Made by a program: the position numbers and the translations under genes. The notes under the pieces are model-generated. The model was not told where the DNA came from, made no database searches, and saw only the letters and a list, made by a program, of their open reading frames with translations. Of a DNA stretch of 64,000 bases, positions 17,389 to 28,300 are shown piece after piece; position 1 is the stretch's first letter; each line of letters starts with the position of its first letter. Source of the stretch: Streptomyces sp. SA15 (GTDB lineage: Bacteria > Actinomycetota > Actinomycetes > Streptomycetales > Streptomycetaceae); NCBI RefSeq assembly GCF_002291145.1, contig NZ_NTGE01000093.1, positions 213,691 to 277,690 on the forward strand, read 5' to 3'.

Positions 17389-20300
17389 GCGTGACAGAGC
17401 TTCCCCTGCCGCGGAGGCCGGAGCCCACCGAGTCGGCCGGGGCACCGGCAACAGTGGCGGGCGCCGCCCGCAGCCGCTGGCAGCCGCACCGCGCGGGCAT
17501 CCTCAACGTCTGGCGCTACTACGACGAGACCTTCACCTTCCACCAGGGCCGCCTGCTGCTGCGCGGCCAGAACGGTTCGGGCAAGTCCAAGGCCCTTGAG
17601 CTTCTGCTGCCCTTCCTCTTCGACGCGAGCCTCCGCCCCAACCGCCTGTCCACGTTCGGCGGTTCGGAACGCACCATGCACTGGAACCTGCTGGGCGAAG
17701 GCGCCTCCGGCAAGACCCGCGTCGGGTACGTGTGGATGGAGTTCCGCCGCGTCGGCGACGACGGCACCGAGCGGTGGTTCGGCTGCGGGGCGCGCCTGCA
17801 GGCGAGCGTGCACACCAGCGGGGTGCACGCCGACTACTTCACCACCGGCTCCAGGATCGCCCACCCCGACGGTGTGCTCTTCGTCAACGAGGCGGGACAG
17901 CCACTGACCCGAGCCGCCCTTGCGGAAGCCCTCCGCGACCGCGGCGACGTGCACGCCTCGGCCACCGACTACCGCACGGCCGTACGACGTGAACTCTTCG
18001 CCGGCATGGCGGAGCAGCGTTACGAGTCGCTGCTGTCCGCCCTGCTTCAGCTGCGCCAGCCCAAACTGTCCGAACGGCTCGACCCGTCCCTGCTCTCCAC
18101 CCTGCTGTCCCGCGCCCTGCCCCCATTGGGCGAGGGAGAGATCGCCGAACTCGCCGAGGGCTTCGAGCGGCTGGACCGCCAGCGTGAACATCTCAAGAGG
18201 CTCGACGACGAGGTGACGGCGGCCGAGACCGTCGCATCCCGGCAGCGCGCCTACGCGCGACGGGTCCTGCGTGCCGGCTCCGCCGCGCTGATCTCGGCGA
18301 CCACCGAGATGGACAACCTCACCCGCGTCGCCCGCCAGAGCGCCGAGGAGCTTGAACAGGCACTGGCGCAACGCCAGTCCACCCAGGCCCGGCGCGAGGA
18401 ACAGGAGCTGCGCGCGCACGCCCTGGAGGAGACCGTCGAGGGTCTGCGTGAGAGTGACGCGTACAAGCACGGTGAGGAACTCGACCGGCTCCGCCGCCGC
18501 ACGGAAGACATGGCGGCCGCCGCCGGGCGGCAGCGCGCCACTGCCCAGGCCACTCAGGCCCGCGCGGAGGGGGACCAGGCACACGCCGAGGAGGTCGCAG
18601 GGCGGGCCCGCGCACTCGACGAGCACGCCCGCGAAGCCGCCGAGGAAGCACGCCGGTCGGCACGGGCAGCGGGCATGGAGTCCATCCATCACGAGGTCAG
18701 GACAATCCTCGACGCGGATCCTGCAGTGCCCCTCCCTGACGGCATGGGGCGTGAGGTGGGGGGACGTCGGCCCGAGGGCCCCGGCCTCACACGCACGGTG
18801 GACGAGAACGGGGCCCGACAAGCCCGTCGGCTGCTGCGCGGCGCGGTCACCGCCCGACGGCAGCAGGTCGCCCTCATCGCCGAGGCGATCGACGAGCACG
18901 ATCGTGCGGTACGCGATCGGGGCGCCGCCGAGGACCTGCTGGACGAGGCCCGTACCCGACTCGCGGAGGCGATCGCCCGGCGGGACGAGGCGTCCGGAGC
19001 CTGGGACGACGCCCTTGCCGCACAGGCGGAACGGCTGCTCGCCTGGGCCGAAGGCTGCACGGAACTACGCATCCCCGATCCCGGGGAACTGGTGGCCAGA
19101 GCTGCGACCGCGGCTGAGGTGACGGCCCTGGTCGAAGTCGCCGCGCGCCGGCCGGCACACGAGATCGGCACGGCGGAGGCCACCGCCCGAGCCACACGCC
19201 AGGGCCTGCGGGACGAGCGGAGCCGACTAGAGGAGGAGGTACGACGGCTCAGCGGCGAGACCGACCTCCCGCCTCCGCCCCCGCCCACCCGCACCACCGT
19301 CCGCACGGCGACGGCGGGAGCACCCCTGTGGCGGCTGGTCGCCTTCCGCGAAGGTGTCCCGCTCCCCGTGCAGGCCGCGGTGGAGGCGGCACTGGAGGCG
19401 TCGGGCCTACTGGATGCCTGGGTCAGCCCCTACGACGGGATTACGCTGCCGGGTCACGACACCCGCGCCGAGGCGGCCCTGGCCGTGACATCCCCGGGGC
19501 CCAGTCTGCTGGAGGTGCTGAGGCCCGACGAGGACATCCCCGTCCCGGCCGACACCGTGACCCGCATCCTCGCCGGTGTCGCGTACGGCACAACGCTGCC
19601 CGGCGGTCACCCCGCCGCCGTCTCCGCCGACGGTGCCTGGCGTCTCGCACTCGCCACCGGGACCTGGAGCAAGCCGGAACCGGCCCACATCGGCGCCCTC
19701 GCGCGACAGCGGGCCCGGCAGCGCAGGATCGGTGAACTGACCGAGCTCATCAGCGAGATGAACGCCGGCCTCGCCGCGCTCGACGACCAGCTGCGCGGCC
19801 TCGACGCACGCCGCGCCCGGCTGGACGCCGACCGCGCCGCCCGCCCCGACCACCGGGAACTCGACGCCCGTCGGCGTGACTGGGACCGAGCCGAGGAGAA
19901 GGTGGCTGCCCGGGACGACGCCGTGCGCGACGCCGCAGGGCATCTGGCGCGGTGCGAGAGCGAGGCGGCGGGCGCTCTGCGCACGCTCAGCCGCCGGGCC
20001 GCGGAACACGGACTGCCCACCGACCGCGACCGGTTGCGCGAACTCTCCGCCGACGTCGACAGGTTCCGGGACACCGCCGACAGCTGGGTGGACGCCCGCT
20101 TCACCGCGACCGCCGCTGCCGACAGGGCCCAGCAGATGGCAGCGCAGGCAGACCGTTCGCGCCGGGCCGCCGAGGAACAGGCCGAGGACGCGGCAGCCGC
20201 CGCAGCGGAGGCGGCGGGTCTGAAGGCGCGCCTGGAGGCGGTGGAGGCCACCGTCGGCGAGGACTACCGACAGATCGTCGCACGCGTCGCCGAGGCGCGC

Positions 20301-21542
20301 GCCGAACTGCGACGCTGCCGTGAGGAGGCCGGCCGGGCAGCCGATCTCCTGCTGCGCCTGGAAGGGCGTATCGGAGGACTGCGGGCCACCAGTGGTCAGG
20401 ACGCCGAACGACGGGAGCAGGCCGTCGCGACCCGGGACGGTGCGGCGCACCGGTTCCGGCACCTGTGCTTGATCGGGCTGGCCGAGGACGCCGGCATCAC
20501 ACCGGAACTCGACGCCGGGGACGGCACCAAGGCCACCCTGGAGGCGGCCCGCGCCATCGCGGCGAAGTGGCCCGGTATCCCGCACGCCCCACGCAACCTG
20601 GGCGACGCCGCGACCCGCCTCTCCGAAGCGGTCCACGAGGCCCGCCAGCACCTCGGCGCCCGTGCCGACCTGGACCTCGAACCAGATGACGACATCCAAC
20701 TCTTCATCGCCACCCTGGACGGCGTACGCGTGGGGGCGACGGGCCTGCTCACCGCGCTCACCCAGGAGCGGGACCGCAGCCGTGACGACATCACCACCGC
20801 GGAGCGGCGCCTCTTCGACCAGATCCTCACCGGAGACATCCGCCGCCACCTCGCGGCACGCATCCGTCAGGCCGGCGAACTCGTCGACCGCATGAACGGG
20901 CACCTGGAGCAGGTCCGTACCGCCTCCAACGTCGCCGTCCAACTCGTCTGGGACGTCCGTCCGGATCTTCCGGACAGCACCCGCACCGCCCGCCAGCTGC
21001 TGCTCAAGGACCCCGGCCGGGTCACCGAGACCGACCGGGAGGCCCTGCACGCCTTCTTCCGCGCCCGTATCGAGGAGGCCAAGGGCAGCGACACGGCCGC
21101 GAGCTGGGAGGAACAGCTCGGCGAGGTACTCGACTACACCGCCTGGCATCGCTTCACCGTCCGCCTCGACCGGGCGAACGGGACCGGATGGCAGCCGCTG
21201 ACCAAGAAGCTGCACGGTGCCCTCTCCGGCGGAGAGAAGGCCATCGCACTGCACCTGCCGCTGTTCGCCGCCGTCGCCGCCCACTATGAGGCCGTGCCGT
21301 CGGCACCCCGGCCGATCCTGCTGGACGAGGTCTTCGTCGGCGTCGACGCCGTCAACCGCGGACAGGTCTTCGCCCTGCTCACCGCACTCGACCTGGACCT
21401 CATGGTCACCTCGGACCACGAGTGGTGCACCTACGGTGAACTGCCCGGCATCGCCGTCCACCAACTCCTCACCGACGGGGACGACGACGCGGTCACCAGC
21501 GCCCGCTTCGTCTGGAACGGCACCGACCTGGAGGCGGGATGA
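17385..21542 (+). CDS. jetC: Wadjet type II subunit JetC, SMC/MukB-like ATPase (TIGR02680)
   Basis: A 1385-residue SMC-like ATPase, the motor of the Wadjet complex. The Walker A motif is Gly61-Ser68 (GQNGSGKS). Next come a hinge-like centre and long Ala/Arg/Glu-rich coiled coils (about 250-520 and 760-1000). The ABC signature LSGGEKAIALHLPLF is near 1280 and the Walker B PILLDEVFVGVD near 1310. Two arms around a middle domain, with ATPase halves at the ends, is the SMC plan. The GTG start overlaps the jetB stop behind GAAGGAG, and the stop overlaps jetD (ATGA), so all four genes are coupled. Confidence 0.92.
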   Translation: MSVTELPLPRRPEPTESAGAPATVAGAARSRWQPHRAGILNVWRYYDETFTFHQGRLLLRGQNGSGKSKALELLLPFLFDASLRPNRLSTFGGSERTMHWNLLGEGASGKTRVGYVWMEFRRVGDDGTERWFGCGARLQASVHTSGVHADYFTTGSRIAHPDGVLFVNEAGQPLTRAALAEALRDRGDVHASATDYRTAVRRELFAGMAEQRYESLLSALLQLRQPKLSERLDPSLLSTLLSRALPPLGEGEIAELAEGFERLDRQREHLKRLDDEVTAAETVASRQRAYARRVLRAGSAALISATTEMDNLTRVARQSAEELEQALAQRQSTQARREEQELRAHALEETVEGLRESDAYKHGEELDRLRRRTEDMAAAAGRQRATAQATQARAEGDQAHAEEVAGRARALDEHAREAAEEARRSARAAGMESIHHEVRTILDADPAVPLPDGMGREVGGRRPEGPGLTRTVDENGARQARRLLRGAVTARRQQVALIAEAIDEHDRAVRDRGAAEDLLDEARTRLAEAIARRDEASGAWDDALAAQAERLLAWAEGCTELRIPDPGELVARAATAAEVTALVEVAARRPAHEIGTAEATARATRQGLRDERSRLEEEVRRLSGETDLPPPPPPTRTTVRTATAGAPLWRLVAFREGVPLPVQAAVEAALEASGLLDAWVSPYDGITLPGHDTRAEAALAVTSPGPSLLEVLRPDEDIPVPADTVTRILAGVAYGTTLPGGHPAAVSADGAWRLALATGTWSKPEPAHIGALARQRARQRRIGELTELISEMNAGLAALDDQLRGLDARRARLDADRAARPDHRELDARRRDWDRAEEKVAARDDAVRDAAGHLARCESEAAGALRTLSRRAAEHGLPTDRDRLRELSADVDRFRDTADSWVDARFTATAAADRAQQMAAQADRSRRAAEEQAEDAAAAAAEAAGLKARLEAVEATVGEDYRQIVARVAEARAELRRCREEAGRAADLLLRLEGRIGGLRATSGQDAERREQAVATRDGAAHRFRHLCLIGLAEDAGITPELDAGDGTKATLEAARAIAAKWPGIPHAPRNLGDAATRLSEAVHEARQHLGARADLDLEPDDDIQLFIATLDGVRVGATGLLTALTQERDRSRDDITTAERRLFDQILTGDIRRHLAARIRQAGELVDRMNGHLEQVRTASNVAVQLVWDVRPDLPDSTRTARQLLLKDPGRVTETDREALHAFFRARIEEAKGSDTAASWEEQLGEVLDYTAWHRFTVRLDRANGTGWQPLTKKLHGALSGGEKAIALHLPLFAAVAAHYEAVPSAPRPILLDEVFVGVDAVNRGQVFALLTALDLDLMVTSDHEWCTYGELPGIAVHQLLTDGDDDAVTSARFVWNGTDLEAG

Positions 21543-22849
21543 CACACCTGGAACCAGCCCCGGGCGAACGCACCCTGCGCCGCCCTGAACTCCGCCCGCT
21601 CTGGCACACGGTCCACAGCCGCCTGTCCTCCGGCCGCCCCGTCACACGGGTGCGTCTCGGACCGCTCGACGAAGCCCAGCGCGAGGCCCTCGCCGACCTC
21701 CTCGGCCTCGACCGTCTGCCGGACGCTCGCCCCTGCGTCCCCCTGGCCCGCCTGGAAGAGGCCGTCACCGAACTGTCCGGCCGTACGGTGCGCGAAACCG
21801 TCACCGAACTCGTCGGCCCCCTCGGCGACCGCGCGGGCGAACGGCGCCGCCAAGCAGGCGACCGCGCCGAGCTGTGGACCTGGCTGGACGGCCACGACAC
21901 CGTGCGAGCGCAGCCGGCGCTCTCCGACTGGGCCGCCTCCTGCCGAGCCGCCGGCCTGATCGGCGCCTCACCGGAACGCACCCGATCCCTGCTCACAGAC
22001 GCGCTCACGGTGCTCGCGGAGCTGCCCGCCCAAGCCGAGCCACTGCCCGTCTTCGCCGCCCGAGTCCTGAACGGTCACTCGCACGCACTCGACGACGGCA
22101 CCCCCCTGTCCACCCTCGTCCTGCGTGCCCTGGCGACCCTTTACGACACCGTCCCGCCGCAGTCCGCGGCGGACCGGCGTGCCCTGTGGACTCGCGCGGG
22201 TGTCGCCGACGACGACCTGTCCGCCACCGTTCTCGTCGGTGGACTGCGCCCGGCCGGCGACGGCCCGCTCGCCCGTGTGGCCCGCGTCTGTGCCGAGGCC
22301 GGTCAGGCCGCCAGCCTGACCCTCGCCCAACTGCGGGCCCCGGGCGAGTTCACCCTCGCCGCCGACCCCGCACCCGTCGTTCACGCCGTGGAGAACCCCA
22401 GCATCCTGGCTCTCGCCGTACGCCGCTTCGGCCAGGACTGTCCGCCGCTCGTGTGCCCATCCGGCTGGCCCAACAGCGCGGCCATCCACTTCCTCCGCCT
22501 CCTCGCGGACCAGGGCGCCACCCTCCGCTACCACGGCGACTTCGACGGCGAAGGCATCCGCATCGCCGCGTACCTCCTGGACAAGACGCCGGCCCGCCCC
22601 TGGCGCATGACGGCGGCGGACTACCGCGCCGCGGTCGCCCGCACCCCGCACGGCCCTCAGCCCGGCCGCCTCACCGAGGCACCCTGGGACCCCGAACTGA
22701 TCCGCGCCATGACCGAACACGGCACCGCCGTTGTCGAGGAACTGGTGGCCGATGTGCTGTTGGCAGACCTGGCTGAGCAGTGTGAGCGCAGTCCGATGCC
22801 GGCGCAGGGGTGTGTTCGGCGTGAGCCGTTGCCAACCATCGCAAAGTGA
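21539..22849 (+). CDS. jetD: Wadjet type II subunit JetD, Toprim-like nuclease (TIGR02679/DUF2399)
   Basis: A 436-residue nuclease subunit of type II Wadjet. The N-terminal part matches TIGR02679 (TRVRLGPLDEAQREALADLLG). The C-terminal DUF2399 region carries a Toprim-like arrangement: VENPSILALAVRRFG supplies the acidic residue, PLVCPSGWPNSAAIHFLRLL follows, and YHGDFDGEGIRIAAYL near residue 332 provides the Asp-x-Asp metal site. JetD cuts DNA after extrusion by JetABC. All key residues look intact. The last 25 residues (from AEQCERS) are Arg/Cys-containing and unlike the rest; they may be a variable tail. The stop is 89 bp before the next gene. Confidence 0.88.
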   Translation: MTHLEPAPGERTLRRPELRPLWHTVHSRLSSGRPVTRVRLGPLDEAQREALADLLGLDRLPDARPCVPLARLEEAVTELSGRTVRETVTELVGPLGDRAGERRRQAGDRAELWTWLDGHDTVRAQPALSDWAASCRAAGLIGASPERTRSLLTDALTVLAELPAQAEPLPVFAARVLNGHSHALDDGTPLSTLVLRALATLYDTVPPQSAADRRALWTRAGVADDDLSATVLVGGLRPAGDGPLARVARVCAEAGQAASLTLAQLRAPGEFTLAADPAPVVHAVENPSILALAVRRFGQDCPPLVCPSGWPNSAAIHFLRLLADQGATLRYHGDFDGEGIRIAAYLLDKTPARPWRMTAADYRAAVARTPHGPQPGRLTEAPWDPELIRAMTEHGTAVVEELVADVLLADLAEQCERSPMPAQGCVRREPLPTIAK

Positions 22850-22938
22850 CGAAAGTGCCGCCGGAATGCCATGCGCAGACATATTCTGCCGGAATAACCG
22901 CACGCCGGCTGGGCGGCCTGTAGTGCGGCGGAGGTGTC

Positions 22939-25242
22939 ATGGGTGGGGACCCGTATGTATCAGGAGCGGTCGGCGAACGGCCGGAGGCGTCATGGGCGCG
23001 TCGCGACGGGACGGAGACGCCTGGCCCGTATGGCGACCGGGCCCTACTGACCTCTGCCATGACACGCGGCTACGACGCCGTACCCGACCGGGAACGGGAT
23101 CGGCTGCTGCGTTATCTCGAAGCGGTTGTCGCGGCCCGCCCGGCGCCAGTGCACACCACCGTCGCCTTCAACGCGGTGTACTTCGGTTACGACCTCGGCG
23201 GCGACGGCTACGGTGGCAGCCCGCTGCGCCTCGACGACTTCCCCGTGATCACCTTCGGCGAGCGCGCTCCCGTGCTCCCGGTCGGCGCCATGGTGTGCGT
23301 CGCCACCGGGTCGGACCCGCTCTACGCCGAGATCGTCTACCGGGAGGGCGCCCACCCGGAGGTGGGCGCCCTCGGTGACGTACCGGCCTGGGTGTCGGGA
23401 GCGCCCGCCGGCGCCGAGGGGCCGGGCAAGCCGGGGAACGGCGCCGCTCCACGGCGAAGGGAGCTGCTCGTCCCAGACCTCCACGCTTTCGGGCCGGCCC
23501 TGAGCCTGTCACCGGCCCAGCTCCACCGCTTACGCACGCGCCGGCGCTGGATCAACGGGGATGGCCATGTCGTGGTCGACGTGTGCTACCCGTCCCCGGA
23601 GGCGGCCCGGCGCAACGACCTGACGGCCTATGTGGACCATCTTCTGACGACGGCGCGGGAGCAGCTGCTCAGTCCCTTCGTGCCTGTTTCCCTCGCCGAA
23701 CTGGTGGGCGGTACGCACGACGACGATCTGCGGGCGGGGCTGCTGGGTCTCCTCGACACGGTGCGGGGGGCCCTCAACTCCAGCGACATGCTGCGCACAT
23801 GGGGTCACTACGCCGTGACCCGGACCTCCCTCGCGGACGGCTGGGGCGACACCGGACCGCTGGGTGGCGACGACCTCAGGTCCCTCGCGGCAGCGGTGGA
23901 ACACGCGGCCACCCCGCCGAGGCGGCGCTACGGCCTCACCTCTCCGGTCACCGTGTACACAGCGGTCGGCCCTCGACTCCGCGGGTTCCCCGGGGCAACG
24001 GAACTGCTCAGGGGAGTGGGGTACGCCACAGCAGTGTGCCGAGCGAATGTGGCGCTCGCCGATGTCGTCCAACGGGACAGCGACCAGGGCCTGTTCGAGA
24101 ACGGCTCCCGGATCACGCTTGACGACGCCTTCGAGGGCGGAGGCGTATGGCGGTCCCACCATCCCGGTGACGCGGAAACCCCCGGAGATCCTCTGGCCCC
24201 GGTCGGACGCGGCTGGACGTCCACGACATGTGCTCCATCGGAGCCGGAGCCGGAGCCGGTCGACCTGCCCCTTTCCGACGATGCCTCCCTCGGCCCCAGC
24301 GAGCTCCTGCGGACCGACGCGAACGAGATCGTCTGGCGGTCGCCCCTGCGGCTGGCCCATCTCATCGACGGCTGGTTCCCCCTGCACCCGGACGTCGCGC
24401 GGGAGCTACGCCGGTCTCAGGGCCGACGCGCTGGACCACGCCTGGAACTCGACCACCCCGGCGGGGCGTTGGACGGAATCGAGGCGGTTCAGGTCGTCAC
24501 CGCCGAACTCGGTGACGACACCGGTCGGCTGACTTCAGTCACCTGGCCCCGCGACTTCTTCCCCGGCCTGATGCTCGAGCTGCGCTGGCCCCGCGGCGGC
24601 ATGCTGATCCGCGTGGCCACGACACGGCTCGAGGAACCGGTGCAGGTCGGCGACCGTGTGATCGGGCACTGCTTCGACTCCCGCGTTCTCACCAGGGAGG
24701 ACGCTCCTGGCAGTGACCGCCATGGTGACACGGCAGCCGGGCTCGGCCCCCGGCAGCTGGTGATGCGCACCGTGCGCCGTTGCGGGCTGCTCACCCTGGA
24801 CGGCCATGCCCTGTTGGACCGTTCCGTCTTGCCGAGCGCGGTCTACGGGCGCCTGCCGGCACGGTCACAGGCCGCCGCTCTCGAATCGGCGGTCGCGGAA
24901 CTCCTCGCGGAACGGCTCCTGGAGCCGGCCCTCGGCAGTCGCGATGCCTGGGGCCAACCGCACTTCCCGGCATGCGACGGGGAGCCGACCATCCCCCTCA
25001 TCGGCTACCGTCCCGCTCGACGCCGGGTGATACGCCCATGGGGCGGCGCGGAACCGGGCGGCGGGGGGCTGCTCGGTGTCCAGTTCGTCCCCGGCCATCT
25101 GCGCCGTCTGCGGCCGGGTTGCTCGCCCAGCGAAGTCCAGCGAGTGGCCTTTCGTGAGCACTGCCGCAGGCTCGGCAAGGCGGACGGCTGGGAACTGCCC
25201 GACGGATACACGTTCGTCACCGAGCACACGCGCGGCCACTGA
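22939..25242 (+). CDS. Unrecognised 767-aa protein downstream of Wadjet
   Basis: I do not recognise this family. The protein has 767 residues, is soluble and shows no signal peptide, membrane helix, P-loop or Cys cluster. It reads like an alpha/beta protein with several regions: an N-terminal block (VAFNAVYFGYDLGGDGYGG), a middle block (RRWINGDGHVVVDVCYPSPE; LLGLLDTVRGALNSSDML), an acidic linker (EPEPEPVDLPLSDDASLGPS, about 435-455), and a C-terminal block with VTWPRDFFPGLMLELRWPRG and RVIGHCFDSRVLTRED. GGAGG sits just before the ATG. It contains a TTA leucine codon (codon 198, 23530). It shares direction with jetABCD and the giant ATPase that follows, and probably functions with the latter. 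Confidence 0.75.
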   Translation: MGGDPYVSGAVGERPEASWARRDGTETPGPYGDRALLTSAMTRGYDAVPDRERDRLLRYLEAVVAARPAPVHTTVAFNAVYFGYDLGGDGYGGSPLRLDDFPVITFGERAPVLPVGAMVCVATGSDPLYAEIVYREGAHPEVGALGDVPAWVSGAPAGAEGPGKPGNGAAPRRRELLVPDLHAFGPALSLSPAQLHRLRTRRRWINGDGHVVVDVCYPSPEAARRNDLTAYVDHLLTTAREQLLSPFVPVSLAELVGGTHDDDLRAGLLGLLDTVRGALNSSDMLRTWGHYAVTRTSLADGWGDTGPLGGDDLRSLAAAVEHAATPPRRRYGLTSPVTVYTAVGPRLRGFPGATELLRGVGYATAVCRANVALADVVQRDSDQGLFENGSRITLDDAFEGGGVWRSHHPGDAETPGDPLAPVGRGWTSTTCAPSEPEPEPVDLPLSDDASLGPSELLRTDANEIVWRSPLRLAHLIDGWFPLHPDVARELRRSQGRRAGPRLELDHPGGALDGIEAVQVVTAELGDDTGRLTSVTWPRDFFPGLMLELRWPRGGMLIRVATTRLEEPVQVGDRVIGHCFDSRVLTREDAPGSDRHGDTAAGLGPRQLVMRTVRRCGLLTLDGHALLDRSVLPSAVYGRLPARSQAAALESAVAELLAERLLEPALGSRDAWGQPHFPACDGEPTIPLIGYRPARRRVIRPWGGAEPGGGGLLGVQFVPGHLRRLRPGCSPSEVQRVAFREHCRRLGKADGWELPDGYTFVTEHTRGH

Positions 25243-25384
25243 TCCGGTCACGGCTCCCCGACCTCCACTTCTCCCTGTCTCTCCCTTCAGGGCTCCTCGT
25301 CGTCGAGTGAGCCGCGCAGTACGAGCCGCAGAACGAGCCGTAGAACGAGCCGCAGAACCACCAACAGAAACGGAGTACGCATAC

Positions 25385-28300
25385 ATGCAGGACCGCTACC
25401 GCGTTGTGACGGGGCCGCCGCTGTCGCCGTCGCGCGTCTCGGTCGAGGGTCTCGAAGGCCTGGCCGCCGCGCTCAACGCCTTGGAACACCCGGCTGTCAC
25501 CGCCCTGAACGACCTCACGGTCGGCATGGTGGAACTCGCCTTCAACTCCCTGCCGCCCAGGGACCGGCAGGAGTTGCTCGGCAGCCTGGGAATCCGCATG
25601 GCGGCGCCTCGAAGGGCCGGCAGCGCCCTGTGCCGGGACGTACTCGCCAGGCTGCGGCGCGAGTCGCTGCAGCACACGTGCACCTGCAGAGTCCGGGAAC
25701 TCACGATCACCGTGATGAACCAGGTGGGCAGGTACGTCTTCGCGCAGGACGGTGAGACGGTGTCCGACCCCGTTTCCCGGTGGGGCGCGACACTGGTGCG
25801 GACCACGGTGTTCGCGTGGTGCAACGCCTCCGTCGCCGACGCCCGCATCCTTGCCTGGGCGGCGGACCAGGACTGGTTCACGGCGACGGCCGACGAGAAG
25901 GAGACGGCACGACTCGCCGCTGTCGGTGACGCGGCGCGGTCCGTCGTGGCGGCGCACGCAGGCTTCGTCCCCGGCGCACCGGAAGACCAGGATCTGTCGC
26001 CCGCGGGCGATGGGGAGGGCGAGCGCGCTGCCGTCTCCGACCGGCCGCGCACGGACGCCCCCGCATCGGAGACGGCCGCACCGGACCCTGCCACCTCGAA
26101 CGACATGCCCGCGACGGTGTCCGAAGACTCCCGGAGTGTGGAGGCGACGGATCCGGAGGCGGTCTGCCGACAGCTGGAGTCGGCCGTCGCGGAGGCCCGT
26201 CAAGCCGCGGCGAAGGTGATCGGTGCGGTCGCGGACGGACGCCCTCCGCAGGACGAGGACCTGCTTCCGCTGACCGCACTGGGCGCCGTCTTCGACAGCG
26301 CCGACGCGGTGCTCCGGGCGGCGGGGCTTGCGGGTGTGCCTCGCCGCCTCGAGGACATGACCCGTGCCGCACAGGCGCACCGGGCGGCACACGAACACGA
26401 CCTGCAGGCACGGGAGACGCTGCGGGAACTGCTGGACGTCGCATGCCGCCCGGACAGCCCCGCCGCCTCCGCCGCCGAGGCCGTGCGAGGCGCGGCCCGC
26501 CGCCTGCTGGAAACACCGGTGTGGGAGGAAACGCAACGGCAGGAGAACGCTGCGCTCGCCGCCTTGGCGCGGCTCATCCGGCTGGGGCGGCAGGCGGACG
26601 CCGCGACGGAGATCCTGGGCCTGCAGGAGCAGGTCGTGCGGGTGCTGCCCGCGTGTGCCATGGCGGCGGTCATGGCCCCCGAACTGACGTTAGCGCGGCC
26701 GGAGGACGCCGGCCACGGACCCGTCGGGGCAGAGGCGGACGGCACCGAGCCGACGAGCGGTACGACGACCGTGGAACCCGGGGCCGTACCGCCCGCCGGG
26801 CCCACCGCGCCGGTCGAGCAGACAGACGAGAAGACGGGGGAGATTGCCGGCCACCTCATCGAGGGGACCGTCCCTCACCCCGCACCGGAACCGGAAGCCA
26901 CCGCACCTGCCCGGACGGCCTCCGGTGCGCCCCGCGCCGACGACGCCCCGGCCGTGACACCGGCCGTCGCCGATCCGGCACCCCTCACGGACCCGGACGC
27001 CGGCTTGCCGGCGACGTCGGCCCCGGAAGCGGACATAACCCCGGAAACGGCCAAGGCCACGCCCCTGTCCGTGGACGGGGACAGGGACGCGGACAGGGAC
27101 GCGGACAAGGACGAAGATGCGGACAAGGACTCCGACGAGGCCGCGGCCGAGCGTGCCCTGGCGCAATTGGTCGTGCAACGGCGCTTCGGACTCGCCCACC
27201 ATGTGGCGAAGACCGTCGGCCACCCCGAACCGCAGGTGGCGGCGCTCCGCCTGGCCGGGGCCGCCGCGCTGCTCACCTCCGGTGACAGCCAGGGTGCCCG
27301 GCTGACTGCGGACCTGCTTCAGCAGTACAGCGGACACGCAGGCCGTGACGCCGAGGGCAGCGAACTCCTCCTGCTGCCCGCCCTGCTGCGTACGGCGCTG
27401 ATCACCGGCGACCATCTGGCGGGCGCCCAGCTCAAGGCGCTGGTGCCCCGGCTGCCGGACCGGCTCGGGGAGGTGGCGACCGCCGTGGCCGACCGTGCCC
27501 TCAGCGGTGCCCTGATGATCGCCTCCCCGCTGGTCGTCATCGCCGACACCTTCGGGACGGAGGCCAGGCTGCGGGAGCTGCGCGAGCAGTGCCGTGCCCT
27601 GCTGGCGCCGCCGAGGCTGCGGTTCGCGCGGGCGACAGAGATCGCCAAGCGGTGGCTGGCCCCCGAAGACGGGACGCTCGGCACGCTGCTCATGACCGTG
27701 GTCCGCGACGAGCGCGACGCGGTACACCGTGCGCGGGAGCAGGCCGAACGCCTGTCGAAGCTCACCGAGATCAACAACGAGATCGACCGCATGGACCGCA
27801 AGCACCGGTCGCCCAGCGGTAAACCGCTCCAGGGCTCCGGACGGCAGGACCTGGTGCATCTCGTGGAGCGGGCCGCCGGCCTGGTCAAGGAGTGGTGCCT
27901 GGCGGTCGACGGCACCCGCCGCGGCGACCGCTCCGACGGCAACCGGGCGGTCAAGGAGATCTCCTCGCTGCGACAGTCCCTACTGGACGGCAAGGAGGCG
28001 GTGTTGGGGGAACTGGAGCAGCTGGCGCGGCGCTCGGGGGCCCTCCCCGCCGCGACGGCGTGGGCGGCCCGCGCCTCGATGGAGGAGCTGTTCGCTCTGC
28101 TGGCCGGCGACACCGCGACCACGCGTCCCGCCGGTTCCCTCGCCCCGGAACTCCTGCTGGACGTGGAACTGCTGAAGGTGTGCGACACCCGTGACGAGCG
28201 GCCGTCCCTCGACCGGCTCCTCACCGCGGTCGACCGGAGCTGGCAGGACGCCCTCGCCGAGCGGCTCGCCAATGACGCCTTCGCCGCGGCCCGTACCGTG

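Noticed and set aside
19407..21545. Long minus-strand open frame opposite jetC
   Set aside because: Antisense to the SMC-like ATPase, with no family motif and Gly/Val-rich composition.
22939..25242. Fifth Wadjet gene
   Set aside because: Known type II Wadjet has four genes; this one is not coupled to jetD (89-bp gap) and carries a TTA codon, so a separate unit is more likely.
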